From Cupriavidus necator A5-1 (GTDB lineage: Bacteria > Pseudomonadota > Gammaproteobacteria > Burkholderiales > Burkholderiaceae), in contig NZ_JQLI01000001.1 of the NCBI RefSeq assembly GCF_000744095.1, positions 2,666,001 through 2,730,000 of the forward strand: a stretch of DNA of 64,000 nt. Direction: 5' to 3'. Within the stretch, counting starts at the first letter, position 1. Each line of letters begins with the position of its first letter. Below are positions 33,713-44,646 of this stretch, one piece after another. The notes beneath the pieces were generated by a model that had not been told where the DNA came from, did not search any database, and was given only the letters and a program-made list of their open reading frames with translations. A program made the position numbers and the translations under genes.

Positions 33713-34762
33713 ATGCGACGCTTCGACGCTGCTGTGACGCCGCTGCGTGCCCCGGGAAGACTGCTTCTTCGGTGTGCCGCGATCGCCTTGCTGGCAAGCC
33801 TGGCCGGTTGCAGCGCAGTGCTGCTTTCGCCATCCGGTGACATGGCCGTGCGCCAGCGCGATCTGATCATCATCGCCACGTGCCTGATGTTGCTGATCAT
33901 CGTGCCGGTGATCCTCCTCACGCTGTTGTTTGCGTGGCGCTATCGGGAAAGTGCCACCGATGCGCCCTACAACCCCGAGTGGGACCATTCGACGGTGCTT
34001 GAGCTGGCGATCTGGTCTGCGCCGCTGCTGATCATCATCGCGCTCGGTGCCGTGACCTGGGTCAGTACCCACCAGCTCGATCCGTACCGGCCGCTGACGC
34101 GGCTGGAGCCGGGGCGGCCCGTTGCGGCCGAAGTCAAGCCGCTGACGGTGCAAGTGGTGGCGATGGACTGGAAATGGCTGTTCCTGTATCCCGAGCAAGG
34201 CATTGCAACGGTCAACGAACTCGCAGCGCCGGTCGATCGCCCGATCGCCTTCCGCATTACCGCGACCTCGGTGATGAACGCGTTCTTCGTTCCCTCGCTG
34301 GCCGGCATGGTCTACGCGATGCCCGGGATGGAAACCAAGCTCCATGCGGTCATCAACAAGCCCGGCGTCTTTGACGGCTTCTCGGCCAACTACAGCGGCG
34401 CGGGCTTTTCGCACATGCGCTTCAAGTTCCACGGCCTGTCGAACGAAGACTTCGATCGCTGGATCGAGCAGGCCAAGGCATCGGGAAAAGACCTGTCGAA
34501 GGACACTTACCAGAAGCTCGCGCAGCCAAGCGAGCGCGATCCGGTGCAACGCTATGCCAGCGTGGCGCCAGAGCTTTACGACCTGATCCTGAACCGCTGC
34601 GTGGGTGGCGGGACCTGCATGGCAGACACCATGGCGCTCGACCGCAGCCGCGGAAAGTTCGACCCGTCCGGCGAGATCTGTACCGCGAGCAACACCGGGG
34701 CGGTTGCGCCGGTGTTCGCGTCGGATTCCAAGCCGAACGACGGCAGGCGGCTGCTGCGGTGA
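33713..34762 (+). CDS. cyoA: Cytochrome o ubiquinol oxidase subunit II
   Basis: A 349-residue lipoprotein subunit. The signal peptide has lipobox LAGC at about residue 33. Two membrane helices follow ([20 protein letters not shown] and [19 protein letters not shown]), then a periplasmic cupredoxin-fold domain ([20 protein letters not shown], then [21 protein letters not shown]). The CuA-ligand cysteines of cytochrome c oxidases are absent, as expected for a quinol oxidase. The C-terminal tail extends about 60 residues beyond the common core, as in many Burkholderiales. First gene of cyoABCD. Confidence 0.93.
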   Translation: MRRFDAAVTPLRAPGRLLLRCAAIALLASLAGCSAVLLSPSGDMAVRQRDLIIIATCLMLLIIVPVILLTLLFAWRYRESATDAPYNPEWDHSTVLELAIWSAPLLIIIALGAVTWVSTHQLDPYRPLTRLEPGRPVAAEVKPLTVQVVAMDWKWLFLYPEQGIATVNELAAPVDRPIAFRITATSVMNAFFVPSLAGMVYAMPGMETKLHAVINKPGVFDGFSANYSGAGFSHMRFKFHGLSNEDFDRWIEQAKASGKDLSKDTYQKLAQPSERDPVQRYASVAPELYDLILNRCVGGGTCMADTMALDRSRGKFDPSGEICTASNTGAVAPVFASDSKPNDGRRLLR

Positions 34763-34859
34763 GGCTTGCTATCGCAGCCTCCCGCTTAGCATCCCTCGTT
34801 GCGGTTTTCGCCAATCCCTAACGGCCACTCTTGGTCATTTCAGGCCCCAGGTGACAATA

Positions 34860-36863
34860 ATGCCCGAGCGCTCCGAACTCGCCAATCTGATCTTCGGCCG
34901 TCTTTCATGGGATGCGATCCCGCTCCATGAGCCGATCCTGATCGGCACCTTCATCGTGGTCGTGCTGGGCGGGCTCGCGCTGGTCGGCGCGATCACCTAT
35001 TTTCGCCAATGGGGCTATCTCTGGCACGAGTGGTTCACGAGCATCGACCACAAGAAGATCGGCATCATGTACGTGATCCTGGGCATCGTGATGCTGCTGC
35101 GCGGCTTCGCCGATGCGGTCATGATGCGCATCCAGCAGGCCATCGCATTCGGCGACAACGCCGGTTACCTGCCGCCGCATCACTACGACCAGATCTTTAC
35201 CGCGCACGGCGTGATCATGATCTTCTTCGTGGCCATGCCGCTGGTCACTGGGCTGATGAACTTCGTCATGCCGCTGCAGATCGGCGCGCGCGACGTGGCG
35301 TTCCCGTTTCTCAACAACTTCAGTTTCTGGATGACCACGGGCGGCGCGATCCTGGTCATGATGTCGCTGTTCGTCGGCGAATTCGCGCGCACCGGCTGGC
35401 TGGCCTATCCGCCGCTGTCCGGCATCATCCACAGTCCGGACGTCGGCGTCGATTACTACATCTGGGGGCTGCAGGTGGCCGGGGTGGGGACCTTGCTCTC
35501 AGGGATAAATCTGCTGGTCACCATCGTCAAGATGCGCGCGCCAGGCATGACGTTGATGCGCATGCCGATCTTCACCTGGACGGCGCTGTGCACGAACGTG
35601 CTGATCATCGCCGCGTTCCCGGTCCTGACCGCTGCGCTGGCATTCCTGGCACTCGATCGCTATGTCGGCACGAACTTCTTCACGGCCGACCAGGGCGGCA
35701 GCGCGATGATGTACGTGAACCTCATCTGGATCTGGGGCCATCCCGAGGTCTATATCCTCGTGCTACCCGTCTTCGGCGTGTTCTCCGAAGTGGTCGCCAC
35801 GTTCTGCCGCAAGCGCCTGTTTGGCTATGCGTCGATGGTCTACGCCACGGTGGTGATCACCGTGCTGTCATACCTGGTCTGGCTGCACCATTTCTTCACG
35901 ATGGGCTCGGGCGCCAGCGTCAATTCGTTCTTCGGGATCACGACCATGATCATCTCGATCCCGACCGGCGCCAAGATCTTCAACTGGCTGTTCACGATGT
36001 ACCACGGCAAGATCCGCTTCGAGGTACCAATGCTGTGGACCATCGGTTTCATGGTCACGTTCGTGATCGGCGGCATGACCGGCGTGCTGCTGGCGGTGCC
36101 GCCGGCGGACTTCTCGCTGCACAACAGCCTGTTCCTGATCGCCCACTTCCATAACGTGATCATCGGCGGTGTGCTGTTCGGGCTGATGGCGGGCATCACC
36201 TACTGGTTCCCGAAGGCATTCGGCTATCGCCTGGTCTCGTCGTGGGGCAAGGCCTCGTTCTGGTTCTGGCTGATTGGCTTTTACTTTGCGTTCATGCCGC
36301 TGTACTGGCTTGGCCTGCATGGCGTGACCCGCCGCATGAGCTATTTCGAGGATGCGTCGCTGCAGATCTGGTTCCAGCTGGCGGCCTTCGGCGCGTTGTT
36401 GATCGCCATCGGCATCGCGTGCTTCCTGGTCCAGCTGGTGGTCAGCTTCATGCGTCGCGAGGAGTTGCGCGACCTGACTGGCGATCCGTGGAATGGCCGC
36501 ACCCTCGAATGGTCGACGTCGTCGCCACCGCCGCAGTACAACTTCGCCTTTACGCCAGTGGTGCACGACACCGACGCCTGGTGGCACATGAAGCAGCATG
36601 GCTTCCAGCGGCCGGAGCAGGGCTTTATCCCGATCCACATGCCGAAGAACACCGCGGCCGGCATCGTGCTGGCGGGCCTCTCCACGCTATGTGGCTTCGC
36701 ACTGATCTGGTACATCTGGTGGCTGGCGATTGCCTCGTTCGCGGCAACCATCGTCGCCGCGATCATCCATACCTTCAACTACAAGCGCGACTACTATCTT
36801 CCGACCGAGCAAGTGGTTCGGACCGAAGCGGCGCGCACACAACTGATGGCCGGCCATGGTTGA
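34860..36863 (+). CDS. cyoB: Cytochrome o ubiquinol oxidase subunit I
   Basis: A 667-residue integral membrane subunit with about 15 helices. It holds the low-spin heme, high-spin heme and CuB centre and pumps protons. Histidine ligand motifs are visible: [32 protein letters not shown] (cross-linked His-Tyr pair), [10 protein letters not shown] and [11 protein letters not shown]. The start [13 protein letters not shown] matches the family N-terminus; a longer upstream frame overlaps cyoA and is spurious. CAGGTGA precedes the ATG. It overlaps cyoC by eight bases. Confidence 0.95.
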   Translation: MPERSELANLIFGRLSWDAIPLHEPILIGTFIVVVLGGLALVGAITYFRQWGYLWHEWFTSIDHKKIGIMYVILGIVMLLRGFADAVMMRIQQAIAFGDNAGYLPPHHYDQIFTAHGVIMIFFVAMPLVTGLMNFVMPLQIGARDVAFPFLNNFSFWMTTGGAILVMMSLFVGEFARTGWLAYPPLSGIIHSPDVGVDYYIWGLQVAGVGTLLSGINLLVTIVKMRAPGMTLMRMPIFTWTALCTNVLIIAAFPVLTAALAFLALDRYVGTNFFTADQGGSAMMYVNLIWIWGHPEVYILVLPVFGVFSEVVATFCRKRLFGYASMVYATVVITVLSYLVWLHHFFTMGSGASVNSFFGITTMIISIPTGAKIFNWLFTMYHGKIRFEVPMLWTIGFMVTFVIGGMTGVLLAVPPADFSLHNSLFLIAHFHNVIIGGVLFGLMAGITYWFPKAFGYRLVSSWGKASFWFWLIGFYFAFMPLYWLGLHGVTRRMSYFEDASLQIWFQLAAFGALLIAIGIACFLVQLVVSFMRREELRDLTGDPWNGRTLEWSTSSPPPQYNFAFTPVVHDTDAWWHMKQHGFQRPEQGFIPIHMPKNTAAGIVLAGLSTLCGFALIWYIWWLAIASFAATIVAAIIHTFNYKRDYYLPTEQVVRTEAARTQLMAGHG

Positions 36864-37515
36864 GACGACGACCTTTCCCCGCCACGTGGAAGCCACCGCT
36901 GTTGCCGGTGAAGCCCCACCGGGTGGGTACCAGTTCTATCTGACCGATGCGCACCACCCGCAGAACGGCACGCTGCTCGGGTTCTGGCTCTACCTGATGA
37001 GCGACTGCCTGGTATTCGCGTGCCTGTTCGCCGCCTATGGCGTGCTCGGCCGCGAGTACGCGGGCGGGCCGACCGGGGCGGAGCTGTTCGAACTGCCGCT
37101 GGTGGCACTGAACACCACCTTCCTGCTGATATCGTCGATCACGTATGGCTTCGCCATGCTGCAGATGCAGCAGAACCGCATCGCCGGCACGCAGATCTGG
37201 CTGGCCATCACGGGCGTTTTCGGCGCGGCGTTCCTGGCCGTCGAACTTTACGAGTTCGCGCACTTTATCCACGAGGGCGCGGGCCCGCAGCGCAGCGCGT
37301 TCCTGACCTCGTTCTTCTCGCTGGTCGGCACGCACGGGCTGCACGTGACGTTCGGCATCGTCTGGCTGATCGTGCTGATGACGCAGGTGGCACGGCACGG
37401 GCTGATCACGGCCAACAGGCGCCGGCTGATGTGCCTGTCAATGTTCTGGCACTTTCTCGACGTCGTATGGATCGGCGTCTTTACCTTCGTCTACCTGATG
37501 GGATCCTTGCCATGA
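36856..37515 (+). CDS. cyoC: Cytochrome o ubiquinol oxidase subunit III
   Basis: A 219-residue membrane protein of the heme-copper oxidase subunit III family with five helices, as usual for CyoC. Landmarks are [22 protein letters not shown] near the start, and [19 protein letters not shown] with [21 protein letters not shown] at the end. It stabilises subunit I. It begins inside the last codons of cyoB, and its stop overlaps the cyoD start (ATGA), so the four subunits are translationally coupled. Confidence 0.94.
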   Translation: MVETTTFPRHVEATAVAGEAPPGGYQFYLTDAHHPQNGTLLGFWLYLMSDCLVFACLFAAYGVLGREYAGGPTGAELFELPLVALNTTFLLISSITYGFAMLQMQQNRIAGTQIWLAITGVFGAAFLAVELYEFAHFIHEGAGPQRSAFLTSFFSLVGTHGLHVTFGIVWLIVLMTQVARHGLITANRRRLMCLSMFWHFLDVVWIGVFTFVYLMGSLP

Positions 37516-37949
37516 GCGCGCACGACGATACGCTGGGTGTCCCCGGACACGGCCATGGACATGAACATGAAGAAGACGTGGGGCCGCACGCCACGCTGGG
37601 CGGCTACCTGACGGGCTTCGTGCTTTCCGTCTTTCTGACTGCCGTCCCGTTCTGGCTGGTGATGGGCGAGGTGTTCGAGAAGACGTCCACCACGGCCATC
37701 GTAATCCTGCTGATCGGCGCGGTACAGATCGTGGTGCACATGATCTACTTCCTGCACATGAACGCGAAATCCGAGGGCGGCTGGAACATGCTGTCGCTGA
37801 TGTTCACGCTGGTGCTGGTGGTGATCACGCTGACAGGTTCGCTATGGGTGATGTTCCACCTGAACAGCAACATGATGCCGACCATGCAGCATGACCGGAC
37901 GACGGAAGCGGGGTCTGGGACTGCGATCTTGCCGCCCAAGACGAAGTAG
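37512..37949 (+). CDS. cyoD: Cytochrome o ubiquinol oxidase subunit IV
   Basis: A 145-residue subunit with a His-rich N-terminus (GHGHGHEHEEDVGPH) and three membrane helices, including LTGFVLSVFLTAVPFWLVM and IVILLIGAVQIVVHMIYFLHM. CyoD assists CuB binding to subunit I during assembly. The His-rich leader is longer than in E. coli and could bind metal. The heme O synthase gene (cyoE) does not follow here and must be elsewhere. A bidirectional terminator follows. Confidence 0.92.
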   Translation: MSAHDDTLGVPGHGHGHEHEEDVGPHATLGGYLTGFVLSVFLTAVPFWLVMGEVFEKTSTTAIVILLIGAVQIVVHMIYFLHMNAKSEGGWNMLSLMFTLVLVVITLTGSLWVMFHLNSNMMPTMQHDRTTEAGSGTAILPPKTK

Positions 37950-37967
37950 GGGAAGAAGGATCGGACG

Positions 37968-37998
37968 AAGCGGCCTGGCGTGTATAGCCAGGCCGCTT
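37968..37998. terminator. Hairpin between cyoD and SMP-type gene
   Basis: A perfect 12-bp stem AAGCGGCCTGGC / GCCAGGCCGCTT with a seven-base loop between convergent cyoD and the 38183-38004 gene. It can serve both strands. Confidence 0.7.
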
Positions 37999-38003
37999 GC
38001 GCT

Positions 38004-38183
38004 TTAGCGTCCGCGGGTCGAAGCCGCGCGTTGCGCGCGGGTGGCGAAGCTGCCCTTCGGTACTCCACCACCCATGGCCTTTGCGGTAGCTGACTGGATC
38101 CGTGACGCATCAGGCTGCGTCATGGGCTTGGCTTTGCCAGCCGTCTTTGCTGGGCCTTGCGATTGCCGTCCCGAGCCTTTCAT
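38004..38183 (-). CDS. Small SMP-domain protein
   Basis: A 59-residue, basic, probably disordered protein. The core MTQPDASRIQSATAKAMGGG followed by VPKGSFATRAQRAAS resembles the plant seed-maturation (SMP) motif found in small bacterial proteins, usually linked to stress or stationary phase. The start at 38183 was preferred because GGAG lies six bases before that ATG; longer frames to 38195 or 38231 are possible. It is convergent with cyoD and isolated. Role unknown. Confidence 0.65.
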   Translation of the reverse strand: MKGSGRQSQGPAKTAGKAKPMTQPDASRIQSATAKAMGGGVPKGSFATRAQRAASTRGR

Positions 38184-38365
38184 GGTGGTCTCCATCGTGG
38201 TAAGGGCGTGTCTCTTGCACACGTCTTTCATTGGACGCGGCGGAAAGAGGCAAGTTTCTCAGTGAGCGGCCCCCGCTCGAGATAGAAGGCTGGCGGAGCG
38301 CCTGCCTGGGGCGCCTTAAGAATCCGGGCAAGATTGCACGGCAGGGCCACTGTGCCTTGCTTCCC

Positions 38366-38881
38366 CTAGACCGGAAACTGCGTCGTGGACAACACCTGCT
38401 TGAGCACCATGAACGAGCGGATCTGCCTCACGCCTGGCAGGTACAGCAACTGTTCCGCGTGCAACCGGTTGAAGCTCTCGCTGTCGCGGGTGCGCACCAT
38501 CAGGAAGTAGTCGAATTCGCCGGTCACCTCATGGCACTCCATGCAACCGGACACTTTCTGCACGGCTTTCTCGAATGCCGCAAAGGATTCCGGCGTGGAA
38601 CGGTCCAGCACCACGCCGATGATCACCAGCATGCCCGCGTCCAGCGCGACCGGGTTCAGCAGCGCCACCACGCCCCGGATCATCCCGGCTTCCTTCAGCC
38701 GCTCCACGCGCCGCAAGCAGGCGGGCGGGCTCAGGTTCACCCTGGCCGCCAGCGCCACGTTCGAAATCGAGGCGTCTTTCTGCAACAGGCGGAGTATGGC
38801 CTTGTCCGTGCGATCCAGCGCCGGGGCGGGTTCCGGGGCCGGCGCGATATCTGCGCGAACTTTTATTTTGCGGGTGACCAT
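38366..38881 (-). CDS. acdR: Lrp/AsnC family regulator of ACC deaminase
   Basis: A 171-residue Lrp-type regulator. The N-terminal helix-turn-helix is LDRTDKAILRLLQKDASISNVALAARVNLSPPACLRRVERL in residues 24-64. The C-terminal RAM ligand domain includes VALLNPVALDAGMLVIIGVV, EVTGEFDYFLMVRT and LYLPGVRQIRSFMVLKQV. It is divergent from acdS with a 173-bp gap, the standard acdR-acdS layout in Proteobacteria, where the Lrp-type protein activates ACC deaminase. ATG 38881 (MVTRKIKV) was chosen over a longer frame that has no similarity. Confidence 0.88.
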   Translation of the reverse strand: MVTRKIKVRADIAPAPEPAPALDRTDKAILRLLQKDASISNVALAARVNLSPPACLRRVERLKEAGMIRGVVALLNPVALDAGMLVIIGVVLDRSTPESFAAFEKAVQKVSGCMECHEVTGEFDYFLMVRTRDSESFNRLHAEQLLYLPGVRQIRSFMVLKQVLSTTQFPV

Positions 38882-39054
38882 TTTTCTGCAACTATCGTAG
38901 GCAAAGACGTGGCTTGATAACGTAATGGTGTGTTTAAACAGCAATCTTTGCAAGCACGTTTCTCAGGCAATTGCCTACCATTTCACTGAACGCAGCGCCT
39001 CACCTGTCCAGGGGGCGGTGCCCCCCCTCAACGCCACCACCCGGAGAAGATGCC

Positions 39055-40071
39055 GTGAACCTCGACCGCTTTCCCCGCTACCCGCTGACTTTCGGTCCCA
39101 CGCCAATCCACCCGCTGGCACGCCTGAGCGAGCATTTGGGCGGCAAGGTGCATCTCTATGCCAAGCGCGAAGACTGCAACAGCGGTCTGGCCTTTGGCGG
39201 CAACAAGACGCGCAAGCTGGAATACCTTGTGCCCGACGCGCTGGAGCAGGGCGCCGATACGCTGGTGTCGATCGGCGGCATCCAGTCGAACCAGACGCGC
39301 CAGGTGGCTGCCGTGGCGGCCCACCTCGGCATGAAGTGCGTGCTGGTGCAGGAGAACTGGGTGAACTACTGGGACGCCGTGTACGACCGCGTCGGCAATA
39401 TCCAGATGTCGCGGATGATGGGCGCCGACGTGCGGCTTGTGGCGGACGGCTTTGACATCGGCATCCGCCCGAGCTGGGAGGATGCCATGCAGAGCGTGCG
39501 CGACGCGGGCGGCAAGCCGTATCCGATCCCCGCGGGCTGCTCGGAGCACCCGCTCGGCGGGCTGGGTTTTGTCGGCTTTGCGGAGGAAGTGCGCGCGCAG
39601 GAAGCCCAGCTCGGCTTCAAATTCGACTACATCGTGGTCTGCTCGGTTACGGGCAGCACGCAGGCTGGCATGGTGGTCGGCTTCGCGGCGGATGGCCGCG
39701 CCGACCGCGTCATCGGCATCGATGCCTCCGCCAAGCCGGCGCAGACGCGCGCCCAGATCCTGCGCATTGCGCGACATACCGCGGAGCTGGTCGACCTCGG
39801 CCGCGATATCGCCGAAGAGGATGTCGTGCTGGATACGCGTTACGGCGGTCCGGAATATGGCCTGCCGTCCGAAGGGACGCTCGAGGCCATCCGCCTCTGC
39901 GCGCGGCTTGAAGGCGTGATGACCGACCCGGTCTACGAAGGCAAATCCATGCACGGCATGATCGACATGGTGCGCCGCGGCGAGTTCCCGTCGGGCTCCC
40001 GCGTGCTTTACGCCCACCTTGGCGGCGCGCCCGCGCTGAACGCCTACAGTTTCCTGTTCAAGGACGGCTGA
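39055..40071 (+). CDS. acdS: 1-aminocyclopropane-1-carboxylate deaminase
   Basis: A 338-residue PLP enzyme, the exact usual AcdS length, that opens the plant ethylene precursor ACC to 2-oxobutanoate and ammonia. From the GTG start the diagnostic residues fall at the standard numbers: Lys51 ([11 protein letters not shown]), Tyr294 and Glu295 ([11 protein letters not shown]) and Leu322 ([11 protein letters not shown]). The Glu/Leu pair separates true ACC deaminases from D-cysteine desulfhydrase relatives. CGGAGAAG precedes GTG. With the divergent acdR this is a complete inducible ACC-use locus, often found in plant-associated strains. Confidence 0.95.
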   Translation: MNLDRFPRYPLTFGPTPIHPLARLSEHLGGKVHLYAKREDCNSGLAFGGNKTRKLEYLVPDALEQGADTLVSIGGIQSNQTRQVAAVAAHLGMKCVLVQENWVNYWDAVYDRVGNIQMSRMMGADVRLVADGFDIGIRPSWEDAMQSVRDAGGKPYPIPAGCSEHPLGGLGFVGFAEEVRAQEAQLGFKFDYIVVCSVTGSTQAGMVVGFAADGRADRVIGIDASAKPAQTRAQILRIARHTAELVDLGRDIAEEDVVLDTRYGGPEYGLPSEGTLEAIRLCARLEGVMTDPVYEGKSMHGMIDMVRRGEFPSGSRVLYAHLGGAPALNAYSFLFKDG

Positions 40072-40109
40072 CGCGATCCGCGGCCCGGATTCGCTGCCGT
40101 AGCAGCCGG

Positions 40110-40607
40110 CTAGCGAATCTTGTCAAACCCGCCAGCCGCCCAGCGGGCGGCGCTCTCGCGCGTCAGGCGAAAGTCGGGCCGTACCTTGACGGTCGCCAGC
40201 GCATCCCCGAAGGGATCCAGTGCCGTGAGCGTGCCGACGGGCTCGAATTCATCTGGCGTGATGACCAGCCTGACGGTCACAGTCCCGGATTCGGTCTCGA
40301 TGCTGCACTGCTTGTTGAGTTGGGCGTGCAGTTGCTGCTCATGCCGCCGGATGACTTCCGCGGCAGTCTTGACCAGCGTCTGGTGGGCCGTGGCATCGAG
40401 CGGCTTCGGATCGACCTTGTTTCGTCCCATGGTCCAGGGGCCGACCAGCGCCGGCTCGGCGCTGCCGTCCCGGATCATTTCGACCGCCCAGCCGTCGCCA
40501 TCCTCGTTCTTGATAACCCGGGCGGTCCAGCCCTTGTCTCGCCAAAGCCGGGGCTCGTGAATGGCGGAAGATTCGTGCTCGGAAAGAGCGTCGTCGGTGT
40601 GGTGCAT
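40110..40607 (-). CDS. Conserved-looking hypothetical protein
   Basis: A 165-residue protein I do not recognise. It begins MHHTDDALSEHESSAIHEPR and contains a beta-rich N-terminal half (WTARVIKNEDGDGWAVEMI, GPWTMGRNKVDPKPL), a helical segment (TLVKTAAEVIRRHEQQLHAQ), then strands (TVTVRLVITPDEFEPVGTL). It ends with a short basic region, WAAGGFDKIR. No signal peptide or membrane segment. ATG 40607 was chosen; the frame can extend to 40652. It converges with acdS. The frame uses host-like codons throughout, which supports it being a real gene. Confidence 0.65.
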   Translation of the reverse strand: MHHTDDALSEHESSAIHEPRLWRDKGWTARVIKNEDGDGWAVEMIRDGSAEPALVGPWTMGRNKVDPKPLDATAHQTLVKTAAEVIRRHEQQLHAQLNKQCSIETESGTVTVRLVITPDEFEPVGTLTALDPFGDALATVKVRPDFRLTRESAARWAAGGFDKIR

Positions 40608-40701
40608 CAATCTCGTCGTACTGGTCGCGGACCCGCGAGCATACAACACCATGGATGGGGCGCGTGGGCGGGCATTGAATCCGCCTGTGAGCCCACCTTA
40701 G

Positions 40702-40750
40702 AATCTGGCTCTGACACCCACGTCGCGCATAATCTGGCTCTGACACCCAC
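40702..40750. repeat. Direct repeat resembling RAYT/REP-associated sequence
   Basis: AATCTGGCTCTGACACCCAC occurs twice, at 40702-40721 and 40731-40750, a 29-base period. On the other strand this reads GTGGGTGTCAGAGCCAGATT. GTCAGAGCC-type motifs of this kind are often found beside REP-associated tyrosine transposase genes, but no transposase is present here. Confidence 0.6.
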
Positions 40751-40785
40751 ATTGGATCAGCGTTTGCGCTTGAGGAGAAATGGGC

Positions 40786-41184
40786 ATGACGAAGAACGAC
40801 ACGCAGGAAAGCCAGTCTGCTTCTCAGCTGATAGACGCGAGAATCAAGGAGCTGGACGACTGGCGGGGCACGATGCTCAGCCGGCTCCGTACCCTGGTCA
40901 AGGAAGCCGATCCTGAGGTCGTCGAGGAGTGGAAGTGGAGAGGGGTTCCGGTCTGGTCGCACGACGGATTGATCTGCACCGGCGAGACTTACAAGAGCGT
41001 CGTGAAGATGACCTTCGCCAAAGGGGCGGCTCTGAAGGATCCTTCTGGCCTCTTCAATTCCAGTCTTGACGGGAACACAAGGCGTGCCATCGACTTCCAC
41101 GAGGGCGAGAAGATAGACGAGGAAGCGTTGAAGACTCTCGTTCGCGCCGCCGTGACCCTGAACAAGTCCAAAGCCAAAGGCTAA
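40786..41184 (+). CDS. DUF1801 family protein
   Basis: A 132-residue protein of the DUF1801 (YdhG-like) family. The conserved core is RLRTLVKEADPEVVEEWKWRGVPVWSHDGLI and then YKSVVKMTFAKGAAL. The family has a small alpha/beta fold of unknown biochemical role. ATG 40786 lies eight bases after GAGGAG; an ATG two codons earlier is also possible. The base composition is slightly lower in GC than the flanks, and the gene lies just downstream of the 20-bp direct repeats. Confidence 0.8.
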   Translation: MTKNDTQESQSASQLIDARIKELDDWRGTMLSRLRTLVKEADPEVVEEWKWRGVPVWSHDGLICTGETYKSVVKMTFAKGAALKDPSGLFNSSLDGNTRRAIDFHEGEKIDEEALKTLVRAAVTLNKSKAKG

Positions 41185-41236
41185 TCCACGCGAGCGGGTA
41201 CACCGGCAAGACAAGAACAATCCAGGAGGAGGGCAA

Positions 41237-41635
41237 ATGATGAATTCCAAGATACTGAGTATCCTGGCGGCCGCCGGGCTCTGGATCGCCTCCGGGGCCG
41301 TGCTGGCGCAGACCGGCGGCCTGTCCCGCACGGTTGTTGGTCGCGCGGACGTTTCCGTTCCGGGACGCGAAGCCGTGGTAGCGCGTGTGGAAGTGGCGCC
41401 GGGCGGCCGTGCCGGGCGCCACACGCATCCAGGCGACGAGATCAGCTATGTGATGGAGGGCGAGGCCCAACTGCTGATCGACGGCCAGCCGCCCCGGATG
41501 GTCAAGGCCGGCGAATCCTTCGTGGTGCCGGCCGGGGTCGTCCATGACGCGCACAATCCCGGCAGTTCGCCGGCGCGCGTTATTGGCGTGTATGTGGTCG
41601 AGAAGGGCAAGCCGCTGGCGAGTCCAGCGCCCTGA
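41237..41635 (+). CDS. Secreted cupin-domain protein
   Basis: A 132-residue protein with a signal peptide (ILSILAAAGLWIASGAVLAQ) and a single cupin domain. Metal-ligand motif one is GRHTHPGDEISYVMEGEA (His, His, Glu) and motif two is PAGVVHDAHN. It is thus a periplasmic small metal-binding cupin. A strong GGAGGAGG ribosome site precedes the ATG. It converges with benD. Substrate unknown. Confidence 0.85.
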   Translation: MMNSKILSILAAAGLWIASGAVLAQTGGLSRTVVGRADVSVPGREAVVARVEVAPGGRAGRHTHPGDEISYVMEGEAQLLIDGQPPRMVKAGESFVVPAGVVHDAHNPGSSPARVIGVYVVEKGKPLASPAP

Positions 41636-41658
41636 GACCGCAGCGGCCGGCGCATTGC

Positions 41659-42453
41659 TCAGCCCTGATCGCCACCGCCCACGGGTAATACGGTTCCGGT
41701 GATGTACGAGGCCTCGTCCGACGCCAGGAACAGGATCGCGCCGACCTGCTCGTCGATCGTGCCGTAACGGCGCATCAGGCTCGACGCCACGGTCTGATCG
41801 ACGATGGCCTGGTACCAGCCCGCCTCCTGCGCCGACTGGGGCGCGGCGTTGCGAGGAATGCGGCGCGGTGGCGCCTCGGTGCCGCCGGTGGCCACGGCGT
41901 TCACGCGAATGCCTTCGGCCGCATGCTCGAACGCCAGGCTCGCGGTCAGCGCGTTGACGCCGCCCTTGGCCGCCGCGTAGGGCACGCGGTGGATGCTGCG
42001 CGTCGCGATCGACGACACGTTGACGATCGCGCCGTGGCGCCGCTCGACCATGCCGGGCAGCACCGCGCGGCAACACCACAACGTGGGGAACAGCGAGCGC
42101 CGGATCTCCGCCTCGATCTGGTCTTCCTCGTAGAGCTGGTACGGCTTCGCCCAGATGGTGCCGCCGACGTTGTTGACCAGCACATCGATGCGGCCCCACG
42201 CGTCCAGCGCGGCCCGCGCCATTTCGGACGCGCCGGCATAGGTTTCCAAGTCCGCGGTAACAGCGACGACCTTGCCGCCACCGGCGGCGATCTCGCCGGC
42301 GGCCTCGTGCACGAGTTCAGAGCGGTCCACCAGCACCACTGACGCGCCCTCGGCCGCCGCGCCCAGCGCCACGCCGCGCCCGATACCCTGCGCGGCGCCG
42401 GTAACGACGACGACCTTGTCCGCAAAGCGGGCATTGCGGTCCCTTGCTTGCAT
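41659..42453 (-). CDS. benD: 1,6-dihydroxycyclohexa-2,4-diene-1-carboxylate dehydrogenase
   Basis: A 264-residue short-chain dehydrogenase that oxidises the benzoate cis-diol to catechol with release of CO2. Features are the cofactor motif VVVVTGAAQGIGRGVALGAA, the catalytic NNVGG, Ser in NVSSIATRSIHRVPYAAAKGG (split over residues 139-159) with Tyr-x3-Lys, and the C-terminal ASYITGTVLPVGGGDQG typical of BenD. AAGGAG precedes ATG. It overlaps the end region of the damaged benC by spacing of 15 bases. With benA, benB and the start of benC missing, it has no substrate from this operon, yet the gene itself looks intact. Confidence 0.88.
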   Translation of the reverse strand: MQARDRNARFADKVVVVTGAAQGIGRGVALGAAAEGASVVLVDRSELVHEAAGEIAAGGGKVVAVTADLETYAGASEMARAALDAWGRIDVLVNNVGGTIWAKPYQLYEEDQIEAEIRRSLFPTLWCCRAVLPGMVERRHGAIVNVSSIATRSIHRVPYAAAKGGVNALTASLAFEHAAEGIRVNAVATGGTEAPPRRIPRNAAPQSAQEAGWYQAIVDQTVASSLMRRYGTIDEQVGAILFLASDEASYITGTVLPVGGGDQG

Positions 42454-42468
42454 GCTTGCTCCTTGCAG

Positions 42469-43772
<1,304 letters not shown>

Positions 43773-43779
43773 TCAGACA

Positions 43780-43794
43780 ATGCTTTTTTGGTAT
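43780..43794. promoter_or_regulatory. Imperfect BenM/CatM-type site near catA start
   Basis: ATGC-N7-GTAT, one half matching the ATAC-N7-GTAT consensus. It lies 48 bases upstream of the catA remnant start on the minus strand. Confidence 0.4.
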
Positions 43795-43872
43795 CAAGCT
43801 TGCTGTCTTGCTTGTGATGGAGCATAGTTGAGGCCGATTTCCAGCGTCAAACTCTGATTTAGTATTTTTTCG

Positions 43873-43887
43873 ATACCCATAAGGTAT
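43873..43887. promoter_or_regulatory. BenM/CatM-type operator before the broken LysR gene
   Basis: A perfect ATAC-CCATAAG-GTAT palindrome, four bases before the GTG start of the LysR remnant. ATAC-N7-GTAT is the published recognition sequence of BenM and CatM. The location fits autoregulation plus divergent control of catA. Confidence 0.65.
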
Positions 43888-43891
43888 ATTC

Positions 43892-44642
43892 GTGGAATTG
43901 CGTCATTTGCGTTACTTCGTCGCGGTCGCGGAGGAACGCAACTTCACCCGCGCCGCCGAGCGGCTGCATATCGCCCAGCCGCCCTTGCCCCGGCAAATCC
44001 AGCAACTGGAGGGGGAACTGGGCGTCCAGCTGTTCGAACGCCAGACGCGCCCGCTCAAGCTGACCGACACCGGGCGCTTCTTCTACACGCACGCGCTGCG
44101 GGTCCTGGCGCAGACCGCGGAGCTGGAAGCCATGACCCGCCGCGTTGGCCAGATCGAGGCGCATCCGCCATGAAGACCCGGCCGTGCGGCGCGTGGTGCT
44201 GCGCGAGGAGCGCATGATCGTGGCGCTGCCGGTCGGCCACCCGTTGGGCGAGGCGCGGCAGGAGCTGTCGTTGCATGAGCTGGTCGGCGAGACGCTGATC
44301 ATCTTCCCCAAGGCGCCGCGGCCCAGCTATGCGGACCAGGTGCTGGCCGCGTTCCACGACCGCGCGCTCAAGCCACGGCGCATCCAGGAAGTGCGCGAGC
44401 TGCAGATCGCGCTGGGCCTGGTGGCGGCGGGCGAGGGGATTTCCGTCGTGCCGAGCAGCGTGCATGGCCTCAAGCGGGACGATGTCACCTACGTGGAGCT
44501 GGACGATCCCAACCTGGTGTCACCCATCATCATGAGCATGCGCATGCTCGACGAGTCCGCCGACCTGCGCGCCATGCAGGAAATGATCTATCGGCTGTAC
44601 GAGGAGGCGGGCATCGCCTACCTGCCGCCGACGCAAGAGTAG
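43892..44642 (+). pseudogene. BenM/CatM-like LysR regulator with internal deletion
   Basis: The first frame (43892-44173) has an intact LysR DNA-binding domain: MELRHLRYFVAVAEERNFTR, AAERLHIAQPPLPRQIQQLE. It stops after VGQIEAHPP. The second frame resumes with RIRHEDPAVRRVVLREERMI and runs to the natural C-terminus (YEEAGIAYLPPTQE). Compared with the intact homologue at 44647-45543, roughly 55-60 codons covering the start of the effector domain are missing at about 44158-44160, and the junction is out of frame. The product would be a 93-residue DNA-binding fragment without effector domain. It is divergent from the catA fragment. Confidence 0.82.
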
Positions 44643-44646
44643 GGAA

